Of a DNA stretch of 64,000 nucleotides, positions 10,266 to 23,200 are shown in pieces. The DNA comes from Symbiodinium natans (lineage: Eukaryota > Sar > Dinophyceae > Suessiales > Symbiodiniaceae). How positions within the stretch are numbered: position 1 is the stretch's first letter; each line of letters begins with the position of its first letter. A program made the translations under genes and the position numbers. The notes under the pieces were generated by a model that was not told where the DNA came from, made no database searches, and saw nothing but the letters and a program-made list of their open reading frames with translations. The stretch spans positions 56,139 to 120,138 of the forward strand of contig CAJNDS010000263.1 of the NCBI GenBank assembly GCA_905221605.1, in the 5' to 3' direction.

Positions 10266-13200
10266 GTGTCCGTTTGCGTTTGTCTTCTGATTGACGCAGC
10301 TGCCTGAAGGGAAACGCCCAAACCCTGCGATGCGAAAGACATTCTGTCTAGATTTTCGGATTGAGAGAGCGTATTCTTACTTTGCCTCTCGGGAACTTGC
10401 ACCAAAAGATTGTTGAAGGGGGCAGCTGCGCCCTGCACTTTGCCAGAGCGGAAAAGCCGTTCAGATGCCCCAGTGCGATGGTGAATGGAGGTGTGGTCCG
10501 TCAGAGTGCACAGGCTTGGTTGAGCATAGCGAAACCTGATGTGCAGGATGTACGGCAGCGCATACCTGCCTGTGCAGCAAAAGCTCTCAATCTTGGCGTT
10601 GGCTGCGTTGTTCGGCATGGTGTCTGAAGCACTCATTCAGTCCTAGGAGACCAGGAGAGGGGCCGGCGGGGGGGGGAGCGTTTGGCTACTGTCGATTGGG
10701 TTTCGCACCATTGCCCTCGTAGCAGCGTAGCTCGATGCTTGAGCTGCCCTGGCCAATAACCCTGAATGATCCTGAATGTGTACGTATTTCTTTAAGTGGG
10801 AAAGTCGAGGCGCCGTCCGGATCGCGCCGCGCTGACAGTCGGCGCCGGCGGTCTGCAGGTAGTGGCACTGGTGGTGATAGAACGTCCCTTGGCCGGCTAT
10901 CGGCCTCACTTCTTCTTCTTCTTCTTTGACGACCGCCCTGTTCAAGGGAGCTTTCTGTTGTTCCTGTGGTCTTCGATTCTTCGAGTTCGAGGATCATGGT
11001 CCAAACCTCATCCCTGCATTCGGTTAGTAAGCCGGACCTCTGGTTTGTGCCTGACAATGCCAAGCCGACGGTCCGTTGAGGGCTGCATGTGCTGCAAGGT
11101 GTTGATCTGCCTGGGGTGTTCTAGCTAGCAGCTAGCTATCTTGCAACGACTATGAAATGAGCAGTAGTCCTACGCCCTGCCAGAACTGCATCGTCTGGTT
11201 CTGCTGTTGTCGCAAGCTTTGCGGCATCTTCAAAAACGACGCACGCACTGCCTTTCAAGTTGTTCCGCGTTGCAAAGTTGAGAGAGCCGCTTCAGTTTGC
11301 ACCGTGGACAATACCGACAGAACCGTGAACTAGAGGACAAGTGATGCAGGACTCAGAGAGCAGCCGAGGCCATTGGAAGTGGCTCCGCACCAAGTTGTGG
11401 CTTGGCCTTGAGTTGAATGTACCTTGTACGGGTTCTAGGATTTTGGGTCGGGGCTTCAGGACTAATTTGCTTTTTGCGTTGTGCGAGGCTTGTGGTGCCT
11501 GACCCATAGCACTTATCGGAAGGTTTCAAGGGTGGAAGGTCGAGCGCATGTGAAAACAACAGGTGTCTGAGTTAGGGCTGGCATACTGGAATGAGCTTGT
11601 AGATGGTCAACAAACCAAGGACATTCGAGACTTGGCAGCATGCAGACTCACCCGGAGCGTGTGCCAGGCAGCCTTAGGCTTCAGGCAATGAACTTGTCTC
11701 AAGCTTCTCGTTGAAAGCACGTCCGGAACACCTTATGAACCCAAGAAAACAAAGCGGACACTCTCCGTACACCTCGGGTGGGCAGCTGCGATGTGGCTGA
11801 GATGCCAAAATGTATTTGCAGACGAGCAGGCAGACGCTTTTGAGAATCAGAGGCGCTCAGCCTTGGTGTTCTGGTTTGTCACTTAAGTTCTCCTATTGAA
11901 GCATGTTCCTATCAACACACAAGGACGAGGACATGTAGGAACTGTAGCCATTGTGCCTATTGTGCCATCGAGCGCCTCAGCTCTGAGCCAACAGCTCTCA
12001 GGAGACGACTCGGCGCGTGTTCACGTTTCCGAGCTAACATTGCGGAATCCTGGGGATCGGGAGACTACGGCAGAGATCTCTTTGAGGCGCCCCGGTGTGA
12101 CTCAAGCTTCAAGCCTGAACCGAAAAATGGAGGTCACTCCCTGCATGGCAATGTGTTTGTCAAAGCGGATAATGGTATTCATCAGGGTTCAGAGGTTGTA
12201 CACGTGATCGCAGCTTCACCGCCACAGACTGCCCCGTTTGGACAGGTGCAGGACAGTACAGCATGTTGGGCTGATATAGAGGCTTTTCATTAAGGTTCTT
12301 GGATGCTCTTCAAAACCTGTGCGACCGTGAACCCAGAAGCCCAAAGCCAGGCACTCCGGCCGGCGCTTGGAAGCAAAAGCCAGGGGCGTGGTAGCCCATG
12401 CCTACCCAGAGGCTCGATGCGGCGAAAGTTGGGTCCAGTGCAAGTCCCGTGTGTAGTCCTGTTGAACAAGGGCCAGGGTGCCGTAATTAGATTTGAAGAT
12501 GCGACTTCTGCATCGGCCGCGCCCTGACCATCAAGGAAAAGAAAGTGTTTGCTGCCTGCGTTCAGGGAACAGAGGAGCAAAGCCCACCGAATCCTTGCTA
12601 CCGAACAGCCAGTTCATGCCCCAAGCCGGGCTACACAGACTCTGCACAACAACTATGCTTCAGTTAAATGCTTCAATTAGAGCTCGGGAGAACGCACTCA
12701 GACCTCGCAGGCTAATCGGCAGTGCGTCACTAGCAACATCTTCCATGTGGTTTGTGCATATTGGCCTGCTGCAACCTGGCAGGCCCACAAGCGCCGGCTC
12801 GATGCCGAGGCGTGTTGACAGCCCCCGCATTGCCCACATAAAGCTCATATCGACCCTTAAAACCTCGCTCTAGCCAACAGTCCCGTGCCTGCTTGCACGC
12901 GAACAGCACTCGTGGAGGTCAACTGCACTGGGACCAAGCTGCTTCTTCGACCACGAGTGCCTGAAATGATATCTTTCGCGCTTGTAATTAGAGGTGTGTT
13001 TGGGTGCAATGTCCAGTGCTTTTTGTAAACGCCCCAAGCATTGGAGCATTATCTTGAAGAGCTTAGAACCTAGTTCGGTGGGGTCCCGACAGTCCCTCAC
13101 ACAAAGAGTATGGCAGAGCGACCTACAAACCTACAGACGCGTAAAGGACTCAGGAAGCCTAAAAGGCTTCGGTTCGGTTTCCCCAAAGATTCATGCACTC

Positions 13201-14165
13201 TGACAGCTATACTGCTACTGGCTCGGCCGAGACCTGCCCAGCGGCGAGGCAGCCCAAACCGGAGATCGCCGGTGGTTAGGATTCAAGACTTTGAGATGTT
13301 GGGGGATCCTGTTCGGATGCACCGTCCGCTCCCGGACACCTGTCGGCTATGGGGGTTTGGGGCAATATGCGCATGGTCGTTGGGGAGGGATTAGAGGCAC
13401 TTGCCTTATGCTACCAGGAGACCCACGGCCCGAGGCCTCGGCGGATTTTCACTGTTCGGTGCGGCACAATCCACCAAAGGCAGCCGGCGGAACAAAATGC
13501 CTTAAACCACAGCTCAGGTGCACCACAGCTCCGTGCAGAGGTGGGAGTTGCTCAAAGACCTCCCCCCCCCCCCCCCCCCCCCTCCCAAACCAGGCTAAAG
13601 CGCTAAGGCCCTCGGCCCTCGCCACGCTCCTTGATCCCCTGAAATCCCAGGTCCCGTCGCCTTGCCAGGCGCCTAGAGGAGCGCGTGGAAGGCGTCCTTG
13701 GGTTTGGGGGGGGATCATAAATGGGGTTTTGCGATTTGTAGATGTTGAGGATGTTGACTCCGGGGCTTAGGTTTCAGGCTTCTGTCTTCTGGTGAGGGTT
13801 ATGGGAGCTCGCGACATTTGACCCAGCACAGCTCTGTGGAGCAAAGTTGATGGGGAGTAGGGTTGGTAGTTTTGGTCGTTATCTTTGTGCGGTCCTTATG
13901 GTTTGTCTCGAGTACGGACTTCATTCATACGCTCCCAGTACAGCCGAGACATAGAGCTGCAGAATTGACCTCCAGCCCGAAACCCACATGTCATGGACTT
14001 TGCCGCCTTCCTGACAAGCGCTGTGAAAGCCCGCGCCCCCCATACAAGACTCAGACCATCTCGGACCCCCAACCCCAGAAACACCCTGAAAACCACGGTA
14101 CGTACGTGTGTATCCTGCTTCCTGAGGGGCTCCCTCATAAGCCAGGTCTTGCAAACAGCTCGTGG
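10266..14165. other. No recognised gene; one candidate exon inside
   Basis: Apart from the candidate at 11163-11325 I find no signal peptide, domain or phased exon pair. The stretch holds a short CTT run near 10912-10926 and a C-tract at about 13560-13582. The missing first exon of gene C should lie here or slightly downstream, but I could not identify it. Confidence 0.4.
11163..11325 (+). CDS. Candidate Cys-rich exon, unassigned
   Basis: The frame reads 'SSSPTPCQNCIVWFCCCRKL' and continues 'CGIFKNDARTAFQVV'. It has a dense cysteine cluster beside a hydrophobic patch and a basic end, like a palmitoylated juxtamembrane segment. It could be an extra exon of gene B or belong to another gene; no partner exon is evident. 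Confidence 0.3.
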
Positions 14166-14188
14166 CTGTTTCTCAGCCACCTGGGCCT

Positions 14189-14256
14189 CAGCATGGTCCA
14201 GCTGGATTGCACAAAAGACGCCGCGCTTGTGGCCAAGCAGCTCGAGAGCGACCGGG
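14189..14256 (+). CDS. Candidate gene C exon: propeptide of the protease
   Basis: The frame reads 'MVQLDCTKDAALVAKQLESD'. The pattern resembles the end of an S8 propeptide, where acidic and Leu residues precede the catalytic domain. It is open to TGA at 14262. The boundaries are guesses and the assignment is weak. Confidence 0.3.
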
Positions 14257-17200
14257 CTTGAACTGGCCTTTGCCTCTTCAAAGGGCTCGAGCTCTCTGCT
14301 TAGCTCAACTAGCTCAACTCCAGCATGTTTTTAGCGTCAACCTGGTGGACCATTTTTTGGCAATCATCCTGCAAGCTCCCCTGCAAAGTTCCCAGCCGTA
14401 GGTGAGCACGCCGGTGATCTCGAATTTGTCGAGCTTGACCAGCGGAACCTGTTTAAGATGGAGAGCTCGCAGATCCTTAAATCATGCTTCAGAATGTGTG
14501 TGTGTGTGTGACTTCAGGATGTGCGGGGTTGTTTGGTCTTCGCTCAGTGGTTCTCCTCGCCGGCGTCTCCGAAAGGTTTTAACCGCCCCAAGAAACCAAG
14601 CTCTGAAGACTAGTTTGTCGGGGTTTTGGGGGTGGTGTCCTGAGAATCCAAACGCCCCGCCCACCGTAATTTACACCGGTTCATGCTCTTGCCGACTGCT
14701 TCCTGCGTAGTGACACACGCGTAGCAATCGTGGTCGTAGTCGTTGTCGTGGTGGTAGCAGTGGTAGTAGTGGTAGTAAGTAGGAATAGTAGGAGTAGTGG
14801 TGATGGTGGTGGTGGTGACAAATCAGAGTCCAAAAAAACACGTGTTCGAACTACCATGATTCAAAAGCAAACAGACAACACAGAGAGACACAGAGAGACA
14901 CAGAGAGAGACACAGAGAGAGACACAGAGAGAGACAAAGAGAGAGACAAAGAGACACAAAGAGACACAACGAGACACGGACACTCACGGAATCACCTCGC
15001 TGTTGGAAATTTGAGCCACCCCAAGCCTTCGACATATGCCACGCCCGCCCAGTGCTTCACACGGCAGGCTCCAAATACACTTGTTCGGGACCAAAGAAGA
15101 ATCAAGTCCAGATGTATATCCACAAGGAATTTCGCAAGAAACTTCGCAGCCCCTGTCATGAAGAGCTCAGGATTCAAGACCCGCACTGGTCAAGGCAATG
15201 GGGCTTCCGCCGGAGCGGTTTCGAATCCGCCTGGGGCCGCCTCGAGTCGCTGTACCTTTTCCTGCGAACTGGGGGACTTGAGTAAGGGTTCGTGAATCTG
15301 TGAATCTCCATTTCGCACAGCAAGTGCTTTTGGAGTCCATGGTCTATGCCGAACCAAGGCAAGTCGACCCAGTGCCGGTCATCGTTGCCGTGCTAGATAC
15401 GGGGATCCAGCTCAATCACGAGGATTGCGGAGATTCAGCGTCCAGCCCCTATTACCCCCCCTACTCAAATCTACAGAATCTTCGTACTGTACATGATCAC
15501 AGTCTGCAACTTGCAGAAGGCCTGATCGACGCTCTCAATTTGTTTTAAGATCCAGCCCGGAGGACCTACAGGGTCGCCTGTGGCAGAACGAGGGCGAGAT
15601 TCCAAACAACGGCATCGACGACGATGGCAACGGTCTCGTGGACGACGTGCATGGCTACGACTTCGCCGATGAGGACGGCGACCCGTCAGATGACGATGGC
15701 CATGGAACGCACTGCGCAGGACGGCCTTGCTGCCTGAAGCCATCGCTTTGCCAAGGCAAGTTTTGTGTCTTGTTCAGCGCCGTGCACCCTTCAAGGCGTC
15801 ATTGCTGCCGTCCGGAATGCTGTCGGCGTGGTGGGCGCTGCCGGTGGCAATCCTGCCATACGCATCATGGCCCTGCGGTGCCCCAGGTTGCAACAACCGG
15901 GTTGGCTTTCAGACTGCACGTTCCGTGTGGGATCTATTACGTCGTTCATCGTACGGACCCAACCTGAGAGAGTTGTTATCAGGGCTCGCGGAGCTGCCTA
16001 TGGCAAGCTCCAAATTAAACAGGCCCGAAGCCTAAATCCCCTACAGGAATCTTTCGAAAGCCAAGATCCACAAACGACTTTAGGTTCCTGAGCCGTGATG
16101 GGGGCCGGACGAGCGATGCTGTCCTGGCGCTGAGCCTCGGTTCTACCTCCTCCATTACCCTGCGGCCTTCAACCCAAGAACACGCCATTGCTCAGTTCCG
16201 AAACTGTTCGGGCCAGTGTTCCATTGCTTCCAACACGGTGCGGAAGGTTGATTTAGGTGAGTCTATGCGTTCGTCCTGTGGTATGGCACTCGGTTGGGCT
16301 TAGAATCTGTTGGCTTTATCGTATAGGTTCCAGAAAGGAATTTCGTCGATCAACATGTGCAGCTTAGGACTGCACCGCCTGGCCCGACCGTAAAAGTTAG
16401 ACGTGTATTGACGAAGTCTATGGTGAAAGTTGGCTGGTTTGCAGAGGTGGACTGGAGGCTGTAGTCTTAAATCCGTGTCCTGCATGGGTTAGGCTTAACG
16501 TGCATTCGAGCCTGCAGCAGAAATTATTGTGGGGGGGGGGGGGGGAACTGCTGAACTCAACAATGACAATCCCAAAAACCTGCCGAACCTCGCCCTGGTC
16601 TCCAAGGAATTACGCGATTTCCATGGGCGCCACCATCTCCTCCAACAGCTGGGGACGGGACTCCCAGCAGTACCCGGCATTCGGCTTCCGGGATTAGGTA
16701 ATTAGGTTGTTCAACAAGTTCAAGCAGACACGCAAGTACTCACGCATGGGTTGCTTTCATAACCTTCTGCCACTAAATGTTCAAAGCCGAGAGAGAGAAC
16801 GCCAAAGCGTGTTTTCATATTGGTGTCTTGCAACCAGGAAGTTTTCCAGTTCGGTGAGTGTGCAGGCCTGCTTGTGTGAAGCTGCAGCCTTGCGATGTTG
16901 GTTTTGCTTTCTCCTGTGTCCCGAACGCCTGAGAACCCCCGATGTCCTCCAACAAACTCATTGGTGCAGAAGATTCACATCATTCCAGGTACTTCTCCCT
17001 GACCCATGTCCCACTCTGGAATGTGGGGTAGACTGAGCCTATGGCATTGGTGTTGATGGGTGCCATCGGCTGGCGCAGTTTCTCAACTTTCCACTGCCGC
17101 AGGTTCACAGAATTGTCGCAACAGAGCTTCTTCCAGGAATGTCCCCACGAAGACGCTTCGCTTAAGACCCACGCCTTGCATCTTAAGGTGGCAACTCCCA

Positions 17201-20200
17201 CAGCCTTGCGCTACAGGCGGCGGTTCAGAGTGCGAAGGATGCCAAAGGGATGTGCGCAGACTTTTGCCCAACGAGTCTCCCAACACTCCAAGCCCTCCAA
17301 TTGGCATGCAGATTGAAGTCACCTGCTTGCAAGGGCACGGAAGCACGTACGCTACGTAAAGTAAATCCTGCAGCACTTGGGCACTATTGATCGCAGGAAT
17401 CGGGTCACCTATTTGTGGCTGCGGCGGGGAATTTGGGGAGAAGCTGCCCGGCCGAGAGCTCTAGTCGCTTGCATCTGCCATCATGCTTGACCTTTGAGAT
17501 TGTGGAATTCATTGTGGAATCCTAGGTAACGACCTTATCCCGACCTACCCCTGCAACTACGAACCTGCCCTCTGTGTGGCTGCGACGACACCCACGGACC
17601 AACTGGCCGATTACAGCAACTATGGAGTGGGCTCGGTGCAGATCGCGGCCCCAGGCGGGAAGCCTTCGAAAGATTTCCAGGTACTGCATCGGGAGCAGGG
17701 TCCAGCTATGGAAGCTGTGGGATTGCATACGCATTACAACACATTAAGTTATTAAGGTTTGATACTTTCGACCCGGAATCCCGAAATGTCCCATGGAAGA
17801 GGCACCGATATTTTCAGCACGCACCTCGGATCTGCAAGCTACATGTCCCTCAGCGGCACCTCCATGGCTACGCCCCTTGTTGCTGGAGCCACCGCCCTGG
17901 TCTGGAGTTGGATGGGCCAAAGTTTCGTCAACGACCTGGACGCTGGGAGTCACTGGAAAATAGGACATGATAGGACATGTAGTTGGAGCTGAGACTGTGT
18001 AGATTGAATGACCTTGGCAGCCCCACTCCTCACGAATCGTCAACGTGAAGTTACCTTCGGAGCCAAGGACGATCTGGAGTCCATCGTCCTTGAGTCTGCA
18101 GAGCCTCGGCATGCACTTTGCCGGTTGCTCCCCTTCTCTGAGTCCTCCAAAAGAGCGGCCAAACCAATCCAACAATCCAACCCATCCCCAGGAGCGGGTG
18201 CCATGGCTGGACGGCTTTGTGTCCTCAGGGCTCCTGGACGTGGGGGCCATGGTCTCCAAAGCCGAGTCAAGGAATTGGATCCGGCTGCAGGAGAGGGCTG
18301 CAATGGGCTCAGGGGGCTTACGTGGGGAGAGTTGGACTCCAGGACCCTGCAGACGGCTGGAGAGATCCGACAGGGACATCAGCTCGGGTCCATATACCTG
18401 CCAACAGCGCCGTGCCCTTGGGGGTGGCCCAGCTTCCCTCAGTCAGCAGCCTTTATTCTGTGTTTCAGGCTTCCGGCTTTCGGGCTTCGAGGAAACGGCT
18501 TTGTCAATCAGGGGTTGCGAAGCTGCTGGGTCGTGAAGATGTGCAGAACATCACTGAGGTGGAGATTGGCCATGAGTTCCTGGGAGTTGGAGTCTACCAG
18601 GCCCACGTTCGGAGTTGAGGTGTGTAACACTCTAACTCTCTGTAACTTTGTGTTTGTCGAGTGGAGTCTAAACACCCAAAAGAGCGATGGTTTCTTAAAT
18701 CGTTAGAAAGACTAGACATGATCTCCAAAGAGTTGCGTTTTTTGAACTTGATGAGCGTAGGTGGCCGACGATTTTTTTGAAAGCTTTGCTGCAATGGCGT
18801 GCACGCAGCCCCGGCTTCTTAAGGCTTATGCAATACAAAGTTCTGGTTGAGTTGAGCCAGGCCGAGATCAAAATCGACTGGGGGGAGGGCAAGAAGGGCT
18901 GCGATGAGACGGTGCCGGTGCAGTATGAACCCTGCCTGGGTTGGCCTTACCATTGTTTGATTCACCTCGAGCTTCGGGTGGAAGAGCGGGGTTTAACACC
19001 ATGGGTTCCGTGTTTGTGAGGAGCGTAGGGTGCCTGACATGGCTAGGGCCTGTGCATGGCGGAGCCTGCAAGGAGATACTTGGGACGCCGTACCTGCCTG
19101 CAACCATCTTTGCCGGCACGCTTCACTTCGGGACTGTCCCTGTCGGAGGAGAGGGCCGACGCACAGTGCCCTGGAGATGCACTGGTGGTCCACGTTCGCC
19201 TACATTCAGATTCCACAGCTCACCCTCATAATGTCATCGCTGATTTGAGGGAGACTCTTGAAACTTTAGTCTCTGCAAGGGCCCTATGAATGGCGCTTGC
19301 AGACCTTGGTTTATGAACCCACATGCCCTTCAGGTGAGGATTTGGAACTTTGGCAACGGTACCGCCCGAGCACAAGTCCTGCCCCTCACGGTGCCTTTCG
19401 CTGGGCCCAGTGTCGAGGCAAGGAGAGTCTTAAGGCATACTCGGCCGTTCTGGCTTCTTGCCGGTCACCCTGAAGAGTGCGACATCCGAAAGCTTTTTCC
19501 AGTCCCCAGCAGAACCTTTCACCAATTCGTGGAACCCTGGATGAGACCTTGTAGTCTGCTGGCAGCCCTGCCGTTTGCAGCAGGTGTCTGTTGAGCCTCA
19601 CCAGTCGGCAGACGTCGTCATCTCTTGCCGCCCTCGAAGCACGGGTTCCTACACCGGCACAGCGGCTTGGACCCACACTCAGAAAAATCAGGCATATGAT
19701 TTCAGGGTTTACAGGGTGGGGTGTGGATGGGTGGTGTTCTAAGAGAGGCCCGTAGGACAAAGAGCGCAAAAAGCGCTGCAGCAACATCTGACTCCGCAGC
19801 AACACTGTATAACTTGAGAGCATGTGAGAGCGCCCCAGTCTCGGCAGGTGGAGTTCAAAACGAACTCCGGTCTTTCTGCGCTTCTGGGCTCGCAGCGTAC
19901 GGGGTGCGATTCACACGGTTTGGGCATGTGAACTTTTCCGGTTTGTGATTGATTTCGGAACTTTGTGCCGAAAAGGTTCTGGATTTCAGACAGATCTGTT
20001 GTGGAAATCGGAGCTGCGCAATGCTTGTGAAGTGTGAACGTGTAATTACGTGAGCTGCCTTGTCGCGGCGTCGCGTGCCATGCGGCAATTAGCTGCGCCG
20101 ATGGGCTGAGCACGTAGCTGCCGAGCATAGGGTACCCGGTTACTGCCTACAAGCAATATTCGATAGGATTTTCAGGAGTCCACAGTTCTTTCTTCAGCAG

Positions 20201-23200
20201 TTTTTCATGAAGCGGCGCTTTGGTGCTGCTTGCGTGGCATGTTCGGCCCGAGCCGCCCGAGCCTGGCAGATCTGGTCCACGTGGAAACCCTAACTGGGGA
20301 AGACCCCGTGAACCATTCGCATCTTGGGAAAACAGCCGAATCTAAAAAACTAAAAACCAGAACCAACAGTTTGCGGGCGCGCTGTTGAACCGAGGTTCGA
20401 TGCTGTGGCGGTGGATGCACTTGAGCGTGGGCAAGGCTTTACCATGCCGCCGCCGGGCTTGGCTGGTGGTGTTGTTCGTATCTGATTGTGTTGTTGGCAT
20501 ATGTTTGTATATGCTTATGATGTATGTTGGGACGCATGGTCACAGCGGGAAACTGGCGAGCTGTCTGGGGGGCCACATTCTGGGATCATTTAGTTGCCAT
20601 GCAGCCGGATTGCACATCTTTGGCTCTCAAGATCACAGCATGTCTGGCGGCTGTTTGAGACTTTAGCGTTACCAGTAGCTGTTGCTGGCGTGCATGTCAG
20701 GAAAAAACGAATTGCTGTATCTGACTCCCGGGAATAAGGCTCGACTGCGAAGGAAGCGAGGCTCCGCACATGGAGCTCGATGCCTTCAGTGGGGTTGTGC
20801 TACTACGCCTCTTGGCCGGCAGTGGATTGAGCCCAAATCCCGCAACCTTATGCAGAAGTCCAGCGCAGTGGAGTGGTCGGCTTGATGCTGAAGTGTTTGT
20901 TAGTTGGCATCTTCAGTCGATGCTTGACTGAGCTGAGCTGCAGTGGTTCCGGATAATTCTGGTTGAGCCGAATATCCTGTGGAGTTGAATACGCGCTCTC
21001 GCACGCACGTGTCTGTGATGAGGGCCCCGATCAATAACAAGAGGGTGCCAAAGCCAGGCATATTTCCCGCCACATGGCCTAGACTCCAGATGTTGCAAAA
21101 CCAACTGCCCCGATGATTGCGCGCATTTGACGTGGCAGGAGGGGAGCATCATGAGCATCAGCTGGGGATATTTCCGGCCACATGGCCTGCCTAGACTCCA
21201 GATGTTGCAAAACCAACTGCCCCGGTGATTGCGCGCATTTGACGAGGCAGGAGGGGAGCATCACGAGCATCAGCTGGGGATATTTCCGGCCACATGGCCC
21301 CCCTAGACTCCAGATGTTGCAAAACCAACTGCCCAATGATTGCGCGCATTTGGCGAGGCAGGAGGGGAGCATCACGAGCATCAGCTGGGTACTAGACTCC
21401 AGATGTTGCAAAAGCAAATGTTCCAGTGATTGCGAGAATTTGACGAGAATTTGACGAGGCAGGAGGGCAGCATCATGAGCATCAGCTGGGTATATTTCCG
21501 GCCACATGGCCCCCTTGGACTCCAGATGTTGCGAAACCAACTGCCCCTGTGATTGCGCGCATTTGACGAGGCAGGAGGGGAGCATCATGAGCATCAGCTG
21601 GGTATGTTTCCGGCCACATGGGCCCCCTGGCCCTAGACTCCAGATGTTGCAAGACCAACTGCCCCAGTCATTGCGCGCACTTGACGAGGCAGGAGGGGAG
21701 CATCATGAGCATCAGCTGGGTCATTTTCCGGCCACATGGCCCCCCTAGACTCCAGATGTTGCAATATCAACTGCCCCAGTGATTGCGCGCTCTTGACGAG
21801 GCAGGAGGGGAGCATCATGAGCATCAGCTGAGTATATTTCCGGCCACATGGCCCCGCTAGACTCCAGATGTTGCAAAACCAGCTGCCCCAGTGATTGCGC
21901 GCATTTGACGAGGCAGGAGGGGAGCATCATAAGCATCAGCTGGGTACATTTCCGGCCACATGGCCCCCCTAGACTCCAGAACTAACTGCCCCAGTGATTG
22001 CGCCCATTTGACGAGGCAGGAGGGGAGCATCATGAGCATCAGCTGGGTATATTTCCGGCCACATGGCCCCGCTAGACTCCAGATGTTGCAAAACCAGCTG
22101 CCCCAGTGATTGCGCGCATTTGACGAGGCAGGAGGGGAGCATCATAAGCATCAGCTGGGTACATTTCCGGCCACATGGCCCCCCTAGACTCCAGAACTAA
22201 CTGCCCCAGTGATTGCGCCCATTTGACGAGGCAGGAGGGGAGCATCATGAGCATCAGCTGGGTATATTTCCGGCCACATGGCCCCGCTAGACTCCAGATG
22301 TTGCAAAACCAGCTGCCCCAGTGATTGCGCGCATTTGACGAGGCAGGAGGGGAGCATCATGAGCATCAGCTGGGTATATTTCCGGCCACATGGCGTTTGT
22401 CGAGGCAGGAGGGGAGCATCATGAGCATCAGTTGGGTATACTTCCGGCCACATGGCCCACCTAGACTCCAGATGTTGCAAAACCAACTGCCCCAGTGATT
22501 GTGCGCATTTGACGAGGCAGGAGGGGAGCATCATGAGCATCGGCTGGTTCTACTTCCGGCCACATGGCCCCCCTAGACCCCAGATGTTGCAAAACCAACT
22601 GCCCCTGCGATTGCGCGCATTTGACAAGGCGTGGGTATATTGCCGGCCACATGGAGGCCCTAGACTCCAGATGTTGCAAACCCAACTGCCCAGGAATTGC
22701 GCGCATTTGACAAGGCAGGAGGGGAGCATCATGAGCATCAGCTGGGTATATTTCTGGCCATATGGCCCACATAGACTCCAGCTGTTGGAAAACCAACTGC
22801 CCCTGTGATGATTGCGCGCATTTGACAAGGCAGGAGGGGAGCATCATGAGCATCAGCGGGGTAGATTTCTGGCCACATGGCCCCCCTAGACTCCAGATGT
22901 TGCAAAACCAACTGCCCCTGTGATTGCGCGCATTTGACAAGGCAGGAGGGGAGCATCACAGGATCAGCTGGGTATATTTCTGGCCACATGGCCCCCCTAG
23001 ACTCCAAGATGTTGCAAAACCGACTGCCCCTGTGATTGCGCGCGTGTGACAAGGCAGGAGGGGAGCATCATGAGCATCAGCTGGGTATATTTCTGGCCAC
23101 ATGGCCCCCCTAGACTCCAGATGTTGCAAAACCAACTGCCCCTGTGATTGCGCGCGTTTGACAAGGCAGGAGGGGAGCATCATGAGCATCAGCTGGGTAT

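Noticed and set aside
17744-18379. 211-codon minus-strand frame
   Set aside because: It overlaps the catalytic Ser exon on the + strand and shows no recognisable domain.
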